A stretch of 64,000 nt of DNA from NCBI RefSeq assembly GCF_032854445.1, contig NC_088300.1, forward strand, positions 55,464,984-55,528,983. The letters run 5' to 3'. Each line of letters begins with the position of its first letter. Position 1 is the first letter of the stretch. Positions 1-10,290 of this stretch are shown here, piece by piece. The notes beneath the pieces were generated by a model, which was given only the letters and a program-made list of their open reading frames with translations, searched no databases and was not told where the DNA came from. The stretch is from Liolophura sinensis. Taxonomy: Eukaryota > Mollusca > Polyplacophora > Chitonida > Chitonidae. The position numbers were made by a program, and so were the translations under genes.

Positions 1-668
1 GAAGAAACTGTCATGGATTTATGTCTGTTTGTTCCGGGAATAGCTGAATTATTGACATTAGAAATTTTTCTCTATGTCTTCAACTTTTCAAGATCGCGTA
101 TAATGAAGTCTCAAAGGTTTAATCATTCTTACTGCTCCATGTTAACTATATGTTTATCAGTTTTGCCCGTATATTATATATGCTTGTCTTCTTAATTGAG
201 AGAGTATAGATGCTAACAGTGGAGCGATGTAATATAGGACGATAGGAGGGATGGGGCGTGTTCTGTCTAGCTGTCATTTAACTAGCATGTGAAAATAATC
301 TGCATGTTACATTGATGTCTTTATATCCTATATCATAATTGATTTCAAGGTACATGTATACAACCATATAAAAGTTTAAGGTAAGGATTTTTTCTGATTT
401 TATATAGACGTTATCATATTAGTTTAAAACCCCAGAGGTTTATATTGTCTTCCTGAGCGTTGGTACATAAACTAATACATATGAAGATGAATCAGATTTT
501 AACAGATATTTATAGGCGACCCGAAAGAATAAATGAGAATACAACCAAGTGCAATAAATTAAATTATTCGCAGGATTGGTGTTTTGTCCTGATTCAAGAA
601 TATCTCACTTGGGATATGGATTAGGAGACCCTGATTCATCTAATATATCCCCATAATGTAGTATGCAT
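1..668. other. Non-coding, AT-rich, nothing recognised
   Basis: No ORF with a protein-like composition, no splice-bounded exon and no repeat that I recognise. The short open frames here are low-complexity and chance-like. Confidence 0.6.
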
Positions 669-785
669 GTAACTACAATGGTAACAATCTGAATAAACTC
701 AGCTGGATATGTTGATATATGATAGCTGAGTTTATTCAGAATCCAATGCTAACTGTGGGCATTACGTTGCCATGGTAGTTACCTG
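669..785. repeat. Imperfect inverted repeat with a perfect 16-bp core stem
   Basis: The arms at 689-704 and 724-739 are exact reverse complements (CTGAATAAACTCAGCT) around a 19-base loop. Outside them the complementarity resumes imperfectly: GTAACTACAATGGTAAC at about 669-686 pairs with the reverse complement of GTTGCCATGGTAGTTAC at about 765-782. This looks like a small fold-back or MITE-type element. No target duplication was identified. Confidence 0.7.
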
Positions 786-929
786 CTACAGTAAGGCTCT
801 TAAGGCTTTGCAAATCCTTTCCCAGGTTTAAGGGCACTCCTGGACAGCGGATGTTCAGGAAAAAATACATTTTCTCCATTAAAAACTGCGTTTATTTTGA
901 TTTTTGATTAATGTTTAACGCCATACTAA

Positions 930-1080
930 AGAAGTTTTCCCTTATACAATGGCGATCAGTTTTATGGGCGGAGGAAATCGGAACACCCCGGGAAACACAA
1001 TCATCAGCAAGCTACTGACGGACTTTCCCACATGAATGTGACGTACAGACATTGACGGCATATTGGTGGAAAACCGTTTG
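930..1080 (-). mobile_element. Diverged SINE tail fragment (second SINE family)
   Basis: The stretch has the order seen in other SINE copies here: an ACAATGGCGATCAGTTTTAT-like stretch, a GGAGGAAA(TC/CC) block, a block resembling 'cagcaagctactgacggact', then 'tttcccacatgaatgtgacg'. The closest copy in the window is at 55330-55470. There is no clear tRNA-like head, so this is probably a decayed, truncated copy. The rest of 1081-1650 holds nothing recognisable. Confidence 0.45.
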
Positions 1081-1649
1081 AAAGAACAGTGGTCTTCAAC
1101 CTGAGACTACGCTGGGAAGTGCGTTGTGAAAAGAGTGATATGTTACTGTTATAAAATTGGTCATACAAACTGACACCATGATGTGTAGGTATATATTTAT
1201 TCTGATTTTTAAACTCTGTCTATACAATGCAGCTGATAAAAACATTGCAGGTAACATACGTTCACATTTGCAGTGGTTTACAGAAATAATGAACCACACA
1301 ATGTACCAATATCAAACCAATTGTTTTTACATCGACCCAAACTTTCTTGTCGATATAGTGTTTAAAATCTGAACAGTACACAAGTCAGCTCTACATTCAC
1401 TGTTTCTGTACCAATGTTGCTTTTGATTTGGTATCAGAAGGTGTAATATTAACAAAAAAATTCTGGGGTTGAGTATTAGAACTACATGCAATTGTGTGAT
1501 AATATTTTCTGCTAGACTGGGACATTCCATGCATACTGTACATTGTGCAGACTACGCTCTTTAAAATTCATTTGGTCTACATTATTACATAATCCCACGT
1601 GCACAAAATTGAATTCTTCATGCAAAGCCGCTAACATATTCGGCACTCG

Positions 1650-2910
1650 GGATACGGACAAAAAGTCCTCCTGTTACTGGAAGGGTGGACAGAAAGCCCT
1701 CTTCATAACCAAAGCTTGTTTTCTTCATACATTTGAACAAACTGATACTTGTTTATTTATTTATTTATTTATTTATTTGATTGGTGTTTTACGCCCTACT
1801 CAAAAATATTTCATTTACACGACGGCGGCCAGCAGAAGGTTGGTTGGAAACCGGGCACACCCTGGGGGAAACCCACGACCATTCGCAAGTTGCTGGAAGA
1901 CCTTCCCACTTACGCAGGAGAGGAAGCCAGGATAAGCTGGACTTGAACTCACAGCGACCGGCTTGGGAGGAGACTCCTGGGTCACAACGCTGCGTAGCGC
2001 GCTAACCGACTGAGCCACGAGGCCTCTACTGATACTTGAAAAAGAAGAAAGAGACATAACTGTTGTTCTTGATATTAATTGAAGCACACGTATTAAAAGC
2101 ATTAGCACACAAATGCACAACTTTATAGCAACATTAATGCAAAGCAGTCCACTTTGATCCTTCTCTTGAACCCCTTAGCAGATAATGGGGTAAGAGGGAT
2201 TAGCAGCTATAACAGTATATACTTTACTAAAAGTGGAAACTGAGCAGTCAACTGAGTTAGAACTGTCACTTATATATCAATGTTACTAATTATCAAAGAA
2301 TAAATACTGAGGCAAGGGACTTTGATTCTTCCCTTAATCATCTACCTTAATCCTCTGTCAGAACTCAGGCATGATTACCAGATAATGGGGTAAGAGGGAT
2401 TAGCGGCTAATCTTTTTAAATCTTGTAAATTTGAACCTGTGAAAAAAGAGTAAAAGACATCAGTGTTGTTCTTGATGTAAGTTTATTAAGACATATTAAA
2501 GACATATAGCACAAAAATGCAGCACGACTTTATAGAAAAGATTACCATTGTTCAGGATAAGATTAATAAAATGTTAAAGCTATAGCACAAAACTGCAGCA
2601 CAACTTCACAGCAATACGTATGAAACAAACTGTTGCAACTAAAAGCGGATGTTGTCACTAAAACTGAAGCTGTGAAATGGACGTCTTTGCATAAATGTTG
2701 CTAGAAAGTTCTGCCGCTTTTTGTGCTATGGCTTTTAAAAAGTATGCTTCATTTTATATTAAGAACAACAGTAATGTCTTTTTGCTTCTTTCACAAGTAT
2801 CAGTTTATTCAAATGTATGAGGAAAACAAGCTTTAGTTATGAAGAGGACTTTTTGTCCACTCCTCCAGTAACAGGAGGAATTTTTGTTCGGGGACTTTTT
2901 GTCCCACACC
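1650..2910. mobile_element. Inverted-repeat (fold-back) DNA element, about 1.25 kb, with a SINE in its left arm
   Basis: The sequence from GGACAAAAAGTCCTCCTG (about 1658) through 2110, minus the SINE, is the reverse complement of about 2700-2905. Shared blocks include CTCCTGTTACTGG, CTCTTCATAAC, AAAGCTTGTTTTC and ACTGATACTTG. A third copy of the inner part lies in direct orientation at about 2440-2545 (TGTTGTTCTTGAT, then TAGCACAAAAATGCAGCAC). An internal motif GATAATGGGGTAAGAGGGAT occurs twice, near 2180 and 2381. No transposase ORF is visible, so this is a non-autonomous or decayed element. Its class is unknown. Confidence 0.7.
1752..2027 (-). mobile_element. tRNA-derived SINE (family A), full length, with 11-bp target duplication
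   Basis: Read on the minus strand, a tRNA-like head carries an A-box-like TGGCTCAGTCGGTTAGCG and a B-box-like GAGTTCAAGTCCAGC. A conserved body follows (CTTCCTCTCCTGCG, TCGTGGGTTTCCC, GGCCGCCGTCGTG), and the copy ends in ACACCAATCAAATAAATAAA. The direct repeat ACTGATACTTG flanks it at 1741-1751 and 2028-2038. It resembles the widespread molluscan tRNA-SINEs. The exact superfamily (V, Nin-DC or Meta) would need a database comparison. Confidence 0.9.
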
Positions 2911-2912
2911 AG

Positions 2913-2985
2913 CCAGCCATATGCTCTACAATACAGATATAGAGTCAGCCATACGTTGTACATTACAAATATACAGCTAATATAC
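2913..2985 (-). repeat. About two to three inverted copies of the 32-bp satellite unit
   Basis: The stretch CCAGCCATATGCTCTACAAT and what follows is the reverse complement of the unit that makes up the large array starting at 3768, separated from it by about 0.8 kb. The copies abut the right end of the fold-back element. Confidence 0.7.
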
Positions 2986-2999
2986 ATACAGGTCATTAT

Positions 3000-3767
3000 A
3001 CTGGTATTTATTATGAACTTCATTACATTTGACTTACAATATTAAGTTCAATAAATGCACTGATCGAACTTTCATATATGTACTGCAGGATATATAGGGT
3101 ACTGTCGAATACGTATAGATGCATTGCATGATTGCACATGTATATATTACACTTATTAAGGCATCAAGTTAAGACGCGGATATGTATAATACACTTGTTT
3201 TAATGGTTTTAGTCTGCTCGTATGTAAGACCTGTTTGTCTGCGGTTGAATCACCTGCGAGACTATCTTACGTTGTCGGGTGGACACGTGACTGGCTTTTG
3301 GGGGAACAAGTGTTAAATATATGCTGGACAAAGAAACGCAAATGCTCTGGTGGGTTTTCACAAGTGCCACAGCCTGAGAAGTTATTATGTGAGACAGAGG
3401 TAATCGGTATAAGAGTAGGAGTATTTGTAAATATGTTTCTTCCCTTCCTTCCTTCCTTCTGAGTTTGGGCAGTGTTCCCGCTTAGGGACTCACAAGGAGA
3501 AGCAGCCTAGAGGGTAACGTCTGGCAGTCAAGACGGTACAGCACCTGGGTGAAATGTATGAATGAAGACTGGCTGTGATATTGGCAAAACACGTCTTGAC
3601 TGCTCGGCTGTCTTGGAGGGAATGGGGCTAAAACAAAGGGCCGCATGGCAAGGCTGGGGTGTGGAGGTCATGTGACCTCCCACCCCCTCTCAGGCCATGG
3701 GCACTCCCCCACAAACATAAGGCTTGGTTACTGATGTGACTAGCTCACTGGTGAACACCCAGAGCAG
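3000..3767. other. Non-coding spacer, nothing recognised
   Basis: Contains a short CTTCCTTCCTTC run near 3445 and the GC-richer stretch 3470-3720. No gene or repeat family was recognised. Confidence 0.5.
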
Positions 3768-5432
3768 ACATATAGCTGGCTGTATATTTGTACTGTCGGA
3801 CATATGGCTGGCTGTATATTTGTACTGTAGGGCGTGAGAGGCTGTTTATTTTTTACTGTAGGATGTATGGCTGGCTGTATATTTGTACTGTAGGACGTAT
3901 GGCTGGCTGTATATTTGTACTGTAGGAGGTATGGCTGGCTGTATATTTGTACTGTAGAAGGTATGACTGGCTGTATATTTGTACTGTAGGACGTATGGCT
4001 GGCTGTATATTTGTTCTGTAGAACATATGGTTGGCCTGTATTTGTACTGGAGGACATATTGCTGGCTGTATGTTTGTTTTGTAGAACATATGGTTGGCCT
4101 GTATTTGTACTGTAGGATATATGGCTGGCTGTATATTATTGCACAATAGGACATATGGCTGGCTGTATATCTGTACTGTAGAACGTATGGCTGGCTGTTT
4201 ATATTTGCATGTACTGTAGGACATATGACTCGGTGTATACTTGTACTGCAGGACGTATGACTGTCTATACATGTACTGTAAAACCTATGGTTAGCTGTAT
4301 ATTTGTACTGTAGAACATATGACTGCCTGTATCTTTGTACTGTAGGACATATGACTGGCTGTATATTTGTACTGTAAAACATATGGCTGGCTGTATATTT
4401 GTACTGTAGAACATATAGCTGGCTGTATATTTGTACTGTAGGACATATGGTTGGCTGTATATTTGCTCTGAGGAAACATATGGCTGACTGTATATATGTC
4501 CTGTAGAACCTTTTGGCTGGGTGTATATTTGCACTATAGAACTTATGGCTGGCTGTATATTTGTTCTGTAGAACATATGGTTGGCTGTATATCTGTACAG
4601 TGAGACATACGGTTGTCTGTATATCTGTACTGGAGGACATGTGGCTGGATGCATATTTGCACTGTATGCTATATGGCTGGATGTATATTTGCACTGTGTG
4701 ATGTATGGCTGGATGTATATTTGCACTGTGTGATATATGGCTGGATGTATATTTATACTGTATGATATATATCCGGATGTATATTTGCACTGTGTGACAT
4801 ATGGCTGGATGTATATTTGCACCCTATGATATATGGCTGGATGTATATTTGTACTGTAGAACATATGGTTGGCTGTATATCTGTACAGTCAGACATACGG
4901 GTGTCTGTATATTTGTACTGGAGGACATATGGCTGGATGTATATTTGTACTGTATGATATATGGATGGATGTATATTAGTACTGTATGACATGTGGCTGG
5001 ATGCATATTTTTACTGTATGCTATATGGCTGGATGTATATTTGCACTGTGTGATATATGGTTGGATGTATATTTGCACTGTGTGATGTATGGCAGGATGT
5101 ATATTTGCGCTGTATGATATATGCCCCAGATGTATATTTGCACTGTGTGACATATGGGTGGATGTATATTGCACCCTATGATATATGGCTGGGTGTATAT
5201 TTGCACTGTATGATATATGTCCGGATGTATATTTGCACTGTGTGACATATGGCTGGATGTGTTTGTGCACCCTATGATATATGGCTGGATGTATATTTGC
5301 ACCCTATGATATATGGCTGGGTCTATATTTGTAATGTATGATATATGGCTGGATGTATATTTGTACTGTATGGCATATGACTGGATGCATATCTGCACTG
5401 TATGACATGGCTGGATGGAAATTGTACTGGAG
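3768..5432 (+). repeat. Satellite array, 32-bp unit, about 52 copies
   Basis: The unit core is GGCTGGCTGTATATTTGT, followed by a 14-base variable half. Two subfamilies are segregated along the array. About 3768-4620 carries CTGGCTGTATATTTGTACTG units. About 4620-5432 carries CTGGATGTATATTTGCACTG units with TATGATATAT linkers, with one switch back near 4850-4920. The minus strand of the unit has no stop in any frame, which produces long spurious open frames (up to 314 codons at 3846-4790) rich in I, Q, Y, S and T. These are not genes. Confidence 0.93.
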
Positions 5433-6382
5433 ATTACATATCCCTAACATGTACGCATCAAACGTTCAGAGTAAAATTTTCTAAAGAACTCGAGATTACG
5501 TCATTCGGATATAGAGATGCAGTGAAACGTGAAAACGTCCTACAGTGAACGTTAATCATTCTTTACAGGGTTATAGATGCTTGTCAGTTCAGTTGTGGAA
5601 TGCAATTAACTGCTTAGACTGAGACATCCATTGCCTTGTGGAAATGAATAGGGCTATAAAAACACTTGTATTTCAGCATGAGAATTTATGACGCTTCTTA
5701 TCATAAAGATTTTGTTCACACCGTGTGATGATCAAGGAACACCCGTGCCACTAGCAGAATTCTAGGGTTGATCTTAACAGCATAAGATTGTTAATGTTAG
5801 CCCTTAGAATTACGCTACAACGCTATGTTCAACTATATGGACAAACCGGACGTCTCTGAGATAGACTACTAGACGACAGCGTCGTCTGCTTGATAAAACC
5901 TGGAGGTCTTCGAGGAAAATACTTCGCTTTTAATCCCTTAATCAGTCGGCATGGTCGGAAGGGAAAAAAAACAATCGAAACAAGATAGATAGAGGATATA
6001 AACAGTTTGGCGACAGTTATTTTTGTGAATGAAAGAAGCTTCAGTATGTGAGCATTCCTGCAGATGATGCAGTGTTTTGGAATGCTCGTTGTACCCCTTG
6101 CTGTGACCTCACCGTCGATATGTGCATGCACCGGTTCGTCTGGGGTCACGTCACACATTGAGCTCAGGCCAGGGCGATTAGGATGTATTCCGTAGAAATC
6201 TGAACACAGAGGACGTGGAAAAAGTGCATAATATCTATACCATACTGATTTGAGATTACATGTATTACCCTATATAATCACCGTCTTACTTCACTGCTTA
6301 CATTTTACCTATATAGGCTTACAACTGTTACCGTGTACCGTTATTCACAGATTTCTCGAGACCAGCGTTCAAATCCAGTTTA
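5433..6382. other. Non-coding, nothing recognised
   Basis: Mixed composition with scattered CpG near 5870-6130. No splice-bounded exon, repeat family or RNA gene was recognised. The open frame at 5829-6158 on the minus strand has no family resemblance I can name. Confidence 0.5.
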
Positions 6383-6750
6383 CCGGCCCCGATAACACAG
6401 TTGATAGAGCGTCCGCGTCGGGAGCGGTAGATCCACGGGTCCGTCATGAGTCGGATCACACCTAAGACCTTAAAAAAGTGGAAGTTGTAACTCCCTCGCT
6501 TGGCGTTCAGCGTTAAGGGGATAGTGCAATGATTGGTTGATCCGTATCAGTATAACGGCTCGGGCAGGGCGTCTTACTTGCCTTCGGTAAGTCGTCTCAG
6601 TGAAGCAGCACTAGATAAAAGAGCCATGGAAATCCTTCCTGCAACAAGGAGGCACATAACATACATTCTAAGGAATCCCTCGTCGTCATATCACTGAAAA
6701 ATTGTAAGTACGAAGTTTAAACCCTAGCACTCACACTCGCACTCAAATCC
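6383..6750 (+). mobile_element. V-type molluscan tRNA-SINE
   Basis: The tRNA-like head GTTGATAGAGCGTCCGCG leads into GGGAGCGGTAGATCCACGG, matching A-box and B-box regions. The body follows the pattern TTAAAAAAGTGGAAGTTG, TCGCTTGGCGTTCAGCG, GGGGATAGTGCAATGATTGG, TCAGTATAACGGCTCGGGC. The tail ATATCACTGAAAAATTG..TTTAAACCCTAGCACTCACAC is typical of V-SINE-like elements described from bivalves and gastropods. The assignment is from remembered family structure, not a search. Confidence 0.75.
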
Positions 6751-6824
6751 AGGTCAGGCAATTCTTGAAACTTATTAGTATCTTGTTACATTCTGGCTTA
6801 AAAATTTAGCGCCACCCTAATATT

Positions 6825-6910
6825 AGCAGTGCGTGGGGTATTTTGTCTGGTGGCATTGGCATGCCATTCCAGTGTGGCAGTAACCATATAAGAGTGTCGT
6901 GACGTAGGTA
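6825..6910 (+). mobile_element. Fragment of the same V-type SINE body
   Basis: The stretch GGTATTTTGTCTGGTGGCAT and then GCCATTCCAGTGTGGCAGTA matches the central part of the V-type SINE, which in full-length copies precedes the tail. It has neither head nor tail. Confidence 0.45.
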
Positions 6911-8019
6911 ACACAGTGTTGAAAGAGACATTAATTCCTGAACAAACAAACCAGTCAGTATTGAAAACTAAAGAGATAGGCTACTGTGTAGGAAATAATG
7001 AGGGAACAAATTTAACACCATCTATTATACGAGTAGATATTAAGTATGTCACTTAAGGAATTAATGCTTTCCAGGTAGCTGAATTGGCCATTGCTCTCTT
7101 GTAATACATGAATATAACACCTTACCAGTTACCGTACAGCTGGTCAAAGGCAGGAATGGCCAACCGACTACAAATCTTGAGCCCAAGTTAAGCCAACTTT
7201 TGCCAGGGAAGTTTCCCCATTAAGATGACATTTATATGGCCATCAAAAGCCCTGCTCCAGTGATATCAACAGGCATTTGTATCTCGTTTGAAGACTTATT
7301 TGAATATTTGAATACTTTTGAATATGAAAACTTATTCAATATATTGCAGTACGATAATCAAATTACCGTTGCACAATGGAAGTTCTGTTCCATATCTATA
7401 TATGATTTTCCCTACAATGAGGTCTTCATAATATTGATTTCTGAACACACAGCGGTATGTAATTTAGCTGCAAGGCATAACAATAAATAGTTCAAAGATC
7501 CAATTTGAATGCTGCTTGGAAAGCTGTACTCTCCAGACTGTATCATTATCTATCGCCTAGTAATTTATTAACATTGTCCTCTGTTTGATCGCCTATGTAG
7601 CATTCCAGCTAGCTTAGCGCATGCATGTGGCCTGGAGATTTCGTGGAGAAAGGTGGAGCCAGTCACTTTTACTACGCTGTTGAACATATTACTCATCCTC
7701 ACGAGAAATATCACATGTAGTTAGGCATTAGATTACGGTAGCAGACTTATCCTGTACTGTTTTGGTTTCCGTTATCTCTTGTTTAGGGTGGGATTGGGGA
7801 GAATCAGGTGGTAGGCCATGCATCCAAGTTTTTCAACAAGACGGCAATGTTTTGCTTTCCGTGCATGACTTTTGACTTTACATTCAAAAAATTAATCTGT
7901 TAATTTTAATAGAAAGTCTGTTATCTGAGTGATGCTAGAATGTTATTATAACATAATACTGTGTTATATTCAACATAATATCCTGTTAGTTAAATAGAAT
8001 TTTTATGTTGAATTAATAG
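6911..8019. other. Non-coding, nothing recognised
   Basis: AT-rich. The open frame at 7236-7490 (84 codons) has no recognised domain and no flanking splice logic. Confidence 0.5.
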
Positions 8020-8033
8020 AATATGTGTGTTAT

Positions 8034-8298
8034 TTATTTATTTATTTGATTGGTGTTTTATGCCATACTCAAGAATGTTTTACTTATACAACGGCGACCA
8101 GAATTATGGTGGGAGGAAATGGGCAGAACCTGGGGAAAACCCACGACCATGCGCAGGTTGCTGCAGACCTTCCCAATTACAGCTGGAGAGGAAGCCAGCA
8201 TCAGCTGGACTTGAACTCACAGCGACCCCATTGGTGAGAGGCTCCTGGGTCATTACGCTGCGCTAGCGCTCTAACCAACTGAGCCACGGAGGCCCCCT
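8034..8298 (-). mobile_element. tRNA-derived SINE (family A), full length, 14-bp target duplication
   Basis: Complete copy: the tail TTTATTTATTTGATTGGTG is at the left, and the tRNA-like head with ACTGAGCCACGGAGGCCCCC is at the right as seen on the plus strand. A perfect direct repeat AATATGTGTGTTAT flanks it (8020-8033 and 8299-8312), so the insertion is fairly young. Confidence 0.92.
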
Positions 8299-8570
8299 AA
8301 TATGTGTGTTATATTAACAGAATAATCTTTTACAATAGCAGAATACATTTTAGCATCACACAGACTTTCTGTTAAAATTAGCAAATTAACTTTTTGAGGG
8401 TATGTTAAATCTTTTAAAATTGCGACCATTTGGCCTACGAAATTTCCATGAGGAAAGGTCCATTGGAATGTGTAAAACTTTAACTAGTGCTTTGGCGAAT
8501 CGGGTCTAAGCTGAATTCACCATTGTTAGCCTGCAATGAATAACAATACGAGAAGAACATAATTTACAGA

Positions 8571-8702
8571 CACCTATACTGGTGTAGCTGACAGGTGACA
8601 CCTATACTGGTGTAGCTGACAGGTGACACCTATACTGGTGTAGCTGACAGGTGACACCTATACTGGTGTAGCTGACAGGTGACACCTATACTGGTGTAGC
8701 CG
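8571..8702 (+). repeat. Minisatellite, 28-bp unit, nearly 5 copies
   Basis: The unit reads ACACCTATACTGGTGTAGCT plus GACAGGTG. Copies are almost identical. The ACACC...GGTGT part is self-complementary, so each unit can form a short hairpin. A single related word, CATACTGGTGTAGCG, occurs at about 8929-8943. Confidence 0.93.
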
Positions 8703-9295
8703 AGAGTTCACATGAAGTTTACTCCATTCAGTGTGAGCGATGTTACAAAGAAGCGATGTTATGAAAAATGTACACGGTACAAAAGAATTGTGGGAAAATA
8801 ATTTGTGGTCTCCAAATCACGATCATGCAACTAATTACACATTTAGTCTAGAAAGCATCGGGCTTCACATGTCGTTTTATGCATGTTGGCACCTTGCAAA
8901 GGCTTGCACCAGTGATCCATGGACTAGCCATACTGGTGTAGCGCCTTTCTGTTTCACTAAAAATATAGCATTATAATTTGAAAAAGTAGACTTTTGAAAT
9001 ATAAACCAAACGATAAAACTAATTTCTCAATCACCGGCATCCACACTTGGGCGTGTTGCTTATGTATGTTGGGTCGTTGTGGAAAGGAAATAATTAAAAA
9101 TGCAGTAAAAAAAACATTAAAAACATTTTGGTCAAAGTTAAGTGTATCAAACAGAAATAAAGGATTGATTTTTGAGTCGTCCCCATACAGTGGGCGCAAT
9201 TGTTTTCCTAGCAAATGTAGTTTACAGCATTAATCATTCAACATTTCTTATTTTGACCAGAATGCATTGCGACGTAATCATCCCAATTACAGTCA
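8703..9295. other. Non-coding, nothing recognised
   Basis: No exon or repeat family recognised. The overlapping open frames at 8740-9233 are on opposite strands and lack protein-like character. Confidence 0.45.
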
Positions 9296-9388
9296 TACAT
9301 TTGACCTATCCACATACTTGTTAAACACATTTGACCTATCCACATACTTGTTAAACACATTTGACCTATCCACATACTTGTTAAACAC
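9296..9388 (+). repeat. Minisatellite, 30-bp unit, 3 copies
   Basis: Three near-identical copies of a unit beginning ACATTTGACCTATCCACATA and ending CTTGTTAAAC. Confidence 0.93.
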
Positions 9389-9769
9389 CATTCAAACCAC
9401 TACACTTAATCCTCACTGCCATCGTTGATGTATGTTGTATTGTGTGATGGCAAATTACAGATAACCATAAAACAAGCTTGGCATGTCTTCCTCAGACAAA
9501 GTAATCACCAAATATGGTCAAATGTATCTGGTTGGACGTTTGCAAGTATTCCTACAAGGGTATTCAAAATTTTGAAAGTGTCCCACTAGTGGTGTGCCAG
9601 TCTGACGGGGGATTTTTTAGATGGTTTGAAAGTTGCAAAAATGGCCCAGCAAATGGTATGTACATAGTAGGTAGGGTTTTACTCAGTCTAAATGAACAGA
9701 ACTATGGGCAGATTAAAGCCAGCAGAGTAAAACAGCAACCAATGCATCTTGCTGGATGTCCGACATGAA

Positions 9770-10290
9770 TTAAAACCACAGCCAAACCAGTGGGAACTGG
9801 ATTGAAACCCACAGCCTCATCAGGTAAAAGGCTACTGGTCTTCCAACAGTTACTATTGGTCTTCAGGTTTTGTGAGCAAGTGAGACATCCAGGAAGATCT
9901 CCATTGCAACCATCATATCCGAAACCTTGCCAGAGACGACAACACAGACATTGGAAAAAGGCTATGTATTGATCTGTCAAGAGCAGCTCATACTCCTCCT
10001 TTTTGTGGGTTGTCAGTTATCCAAGTAGATCTCCCTTGGAATCACCAAACTTGAAACCTTAACAGTGACGGAACAACGCCATTGCAAATGGAAACCATCA
10101 AAAAACTCTTTCACCTTTTTTTATTCAACTATTTGATTGTTATGTAATGCCATACCGTAGAATATTTCACCGATGGCCGTCCATATTATGAGTGAAGGAA
10201 ACCAGAGTGCCCTAGGTAAACCATCAACCTTTTGCAAGTCACTGCCAAACTTTCCCAGGAGTTACTTACAGGCATTCGCACCCTATATTG
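9770..10290 (-). mobile_element. Decayed tRNA-SINE(s), second family
   Basis: On the minus strand of 9790-9850, GATGAGGCTGTGGGTTTCAATCC resembles the B-box half of a tRNA-like head. At 10125-10290 the plus strand shows TTTGATTGTTATGTAATGCC, AGAATATTTCACCGATGGCC, GGAAACCAGAGTGCCC and GTAAACCATCAACC, the body seen again at 55380-55420. Both parts are strongly mutated and their limits are approximate. They may be two separate insertions. Confidence 0.5.

Noticed and set aside
1543-1935. 130-codon plus-strand ORF
   Set aside because: It runs from the arm of the fold-back element into a SINE, so it is chimeric and not a gene.
1955-2025. tRNA gene in the SINE heads (also at 8240, 15600, 17790, 36605 and 55640)
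   Set aside because: A-box and B-box words are present, but the cloverleaf cannot be completed and each is fused to a SINE body. They are SINE promoters, not functional tRNAs.
3846-4864. Long minus-strand ORFs (314 and 199 codons) rich in Q, Y, I, S and T
   Set aside because: They are translations of the 32-bp satellite in cycling frames, with overlapping versions in all frames and no start context or splice logic.
9702-9980. 92-codon minus-strand ORF, Cys- and Leu-rich
   Set aside because: It overlaps a SINE-like B-box region and shows no domain or splice signals.
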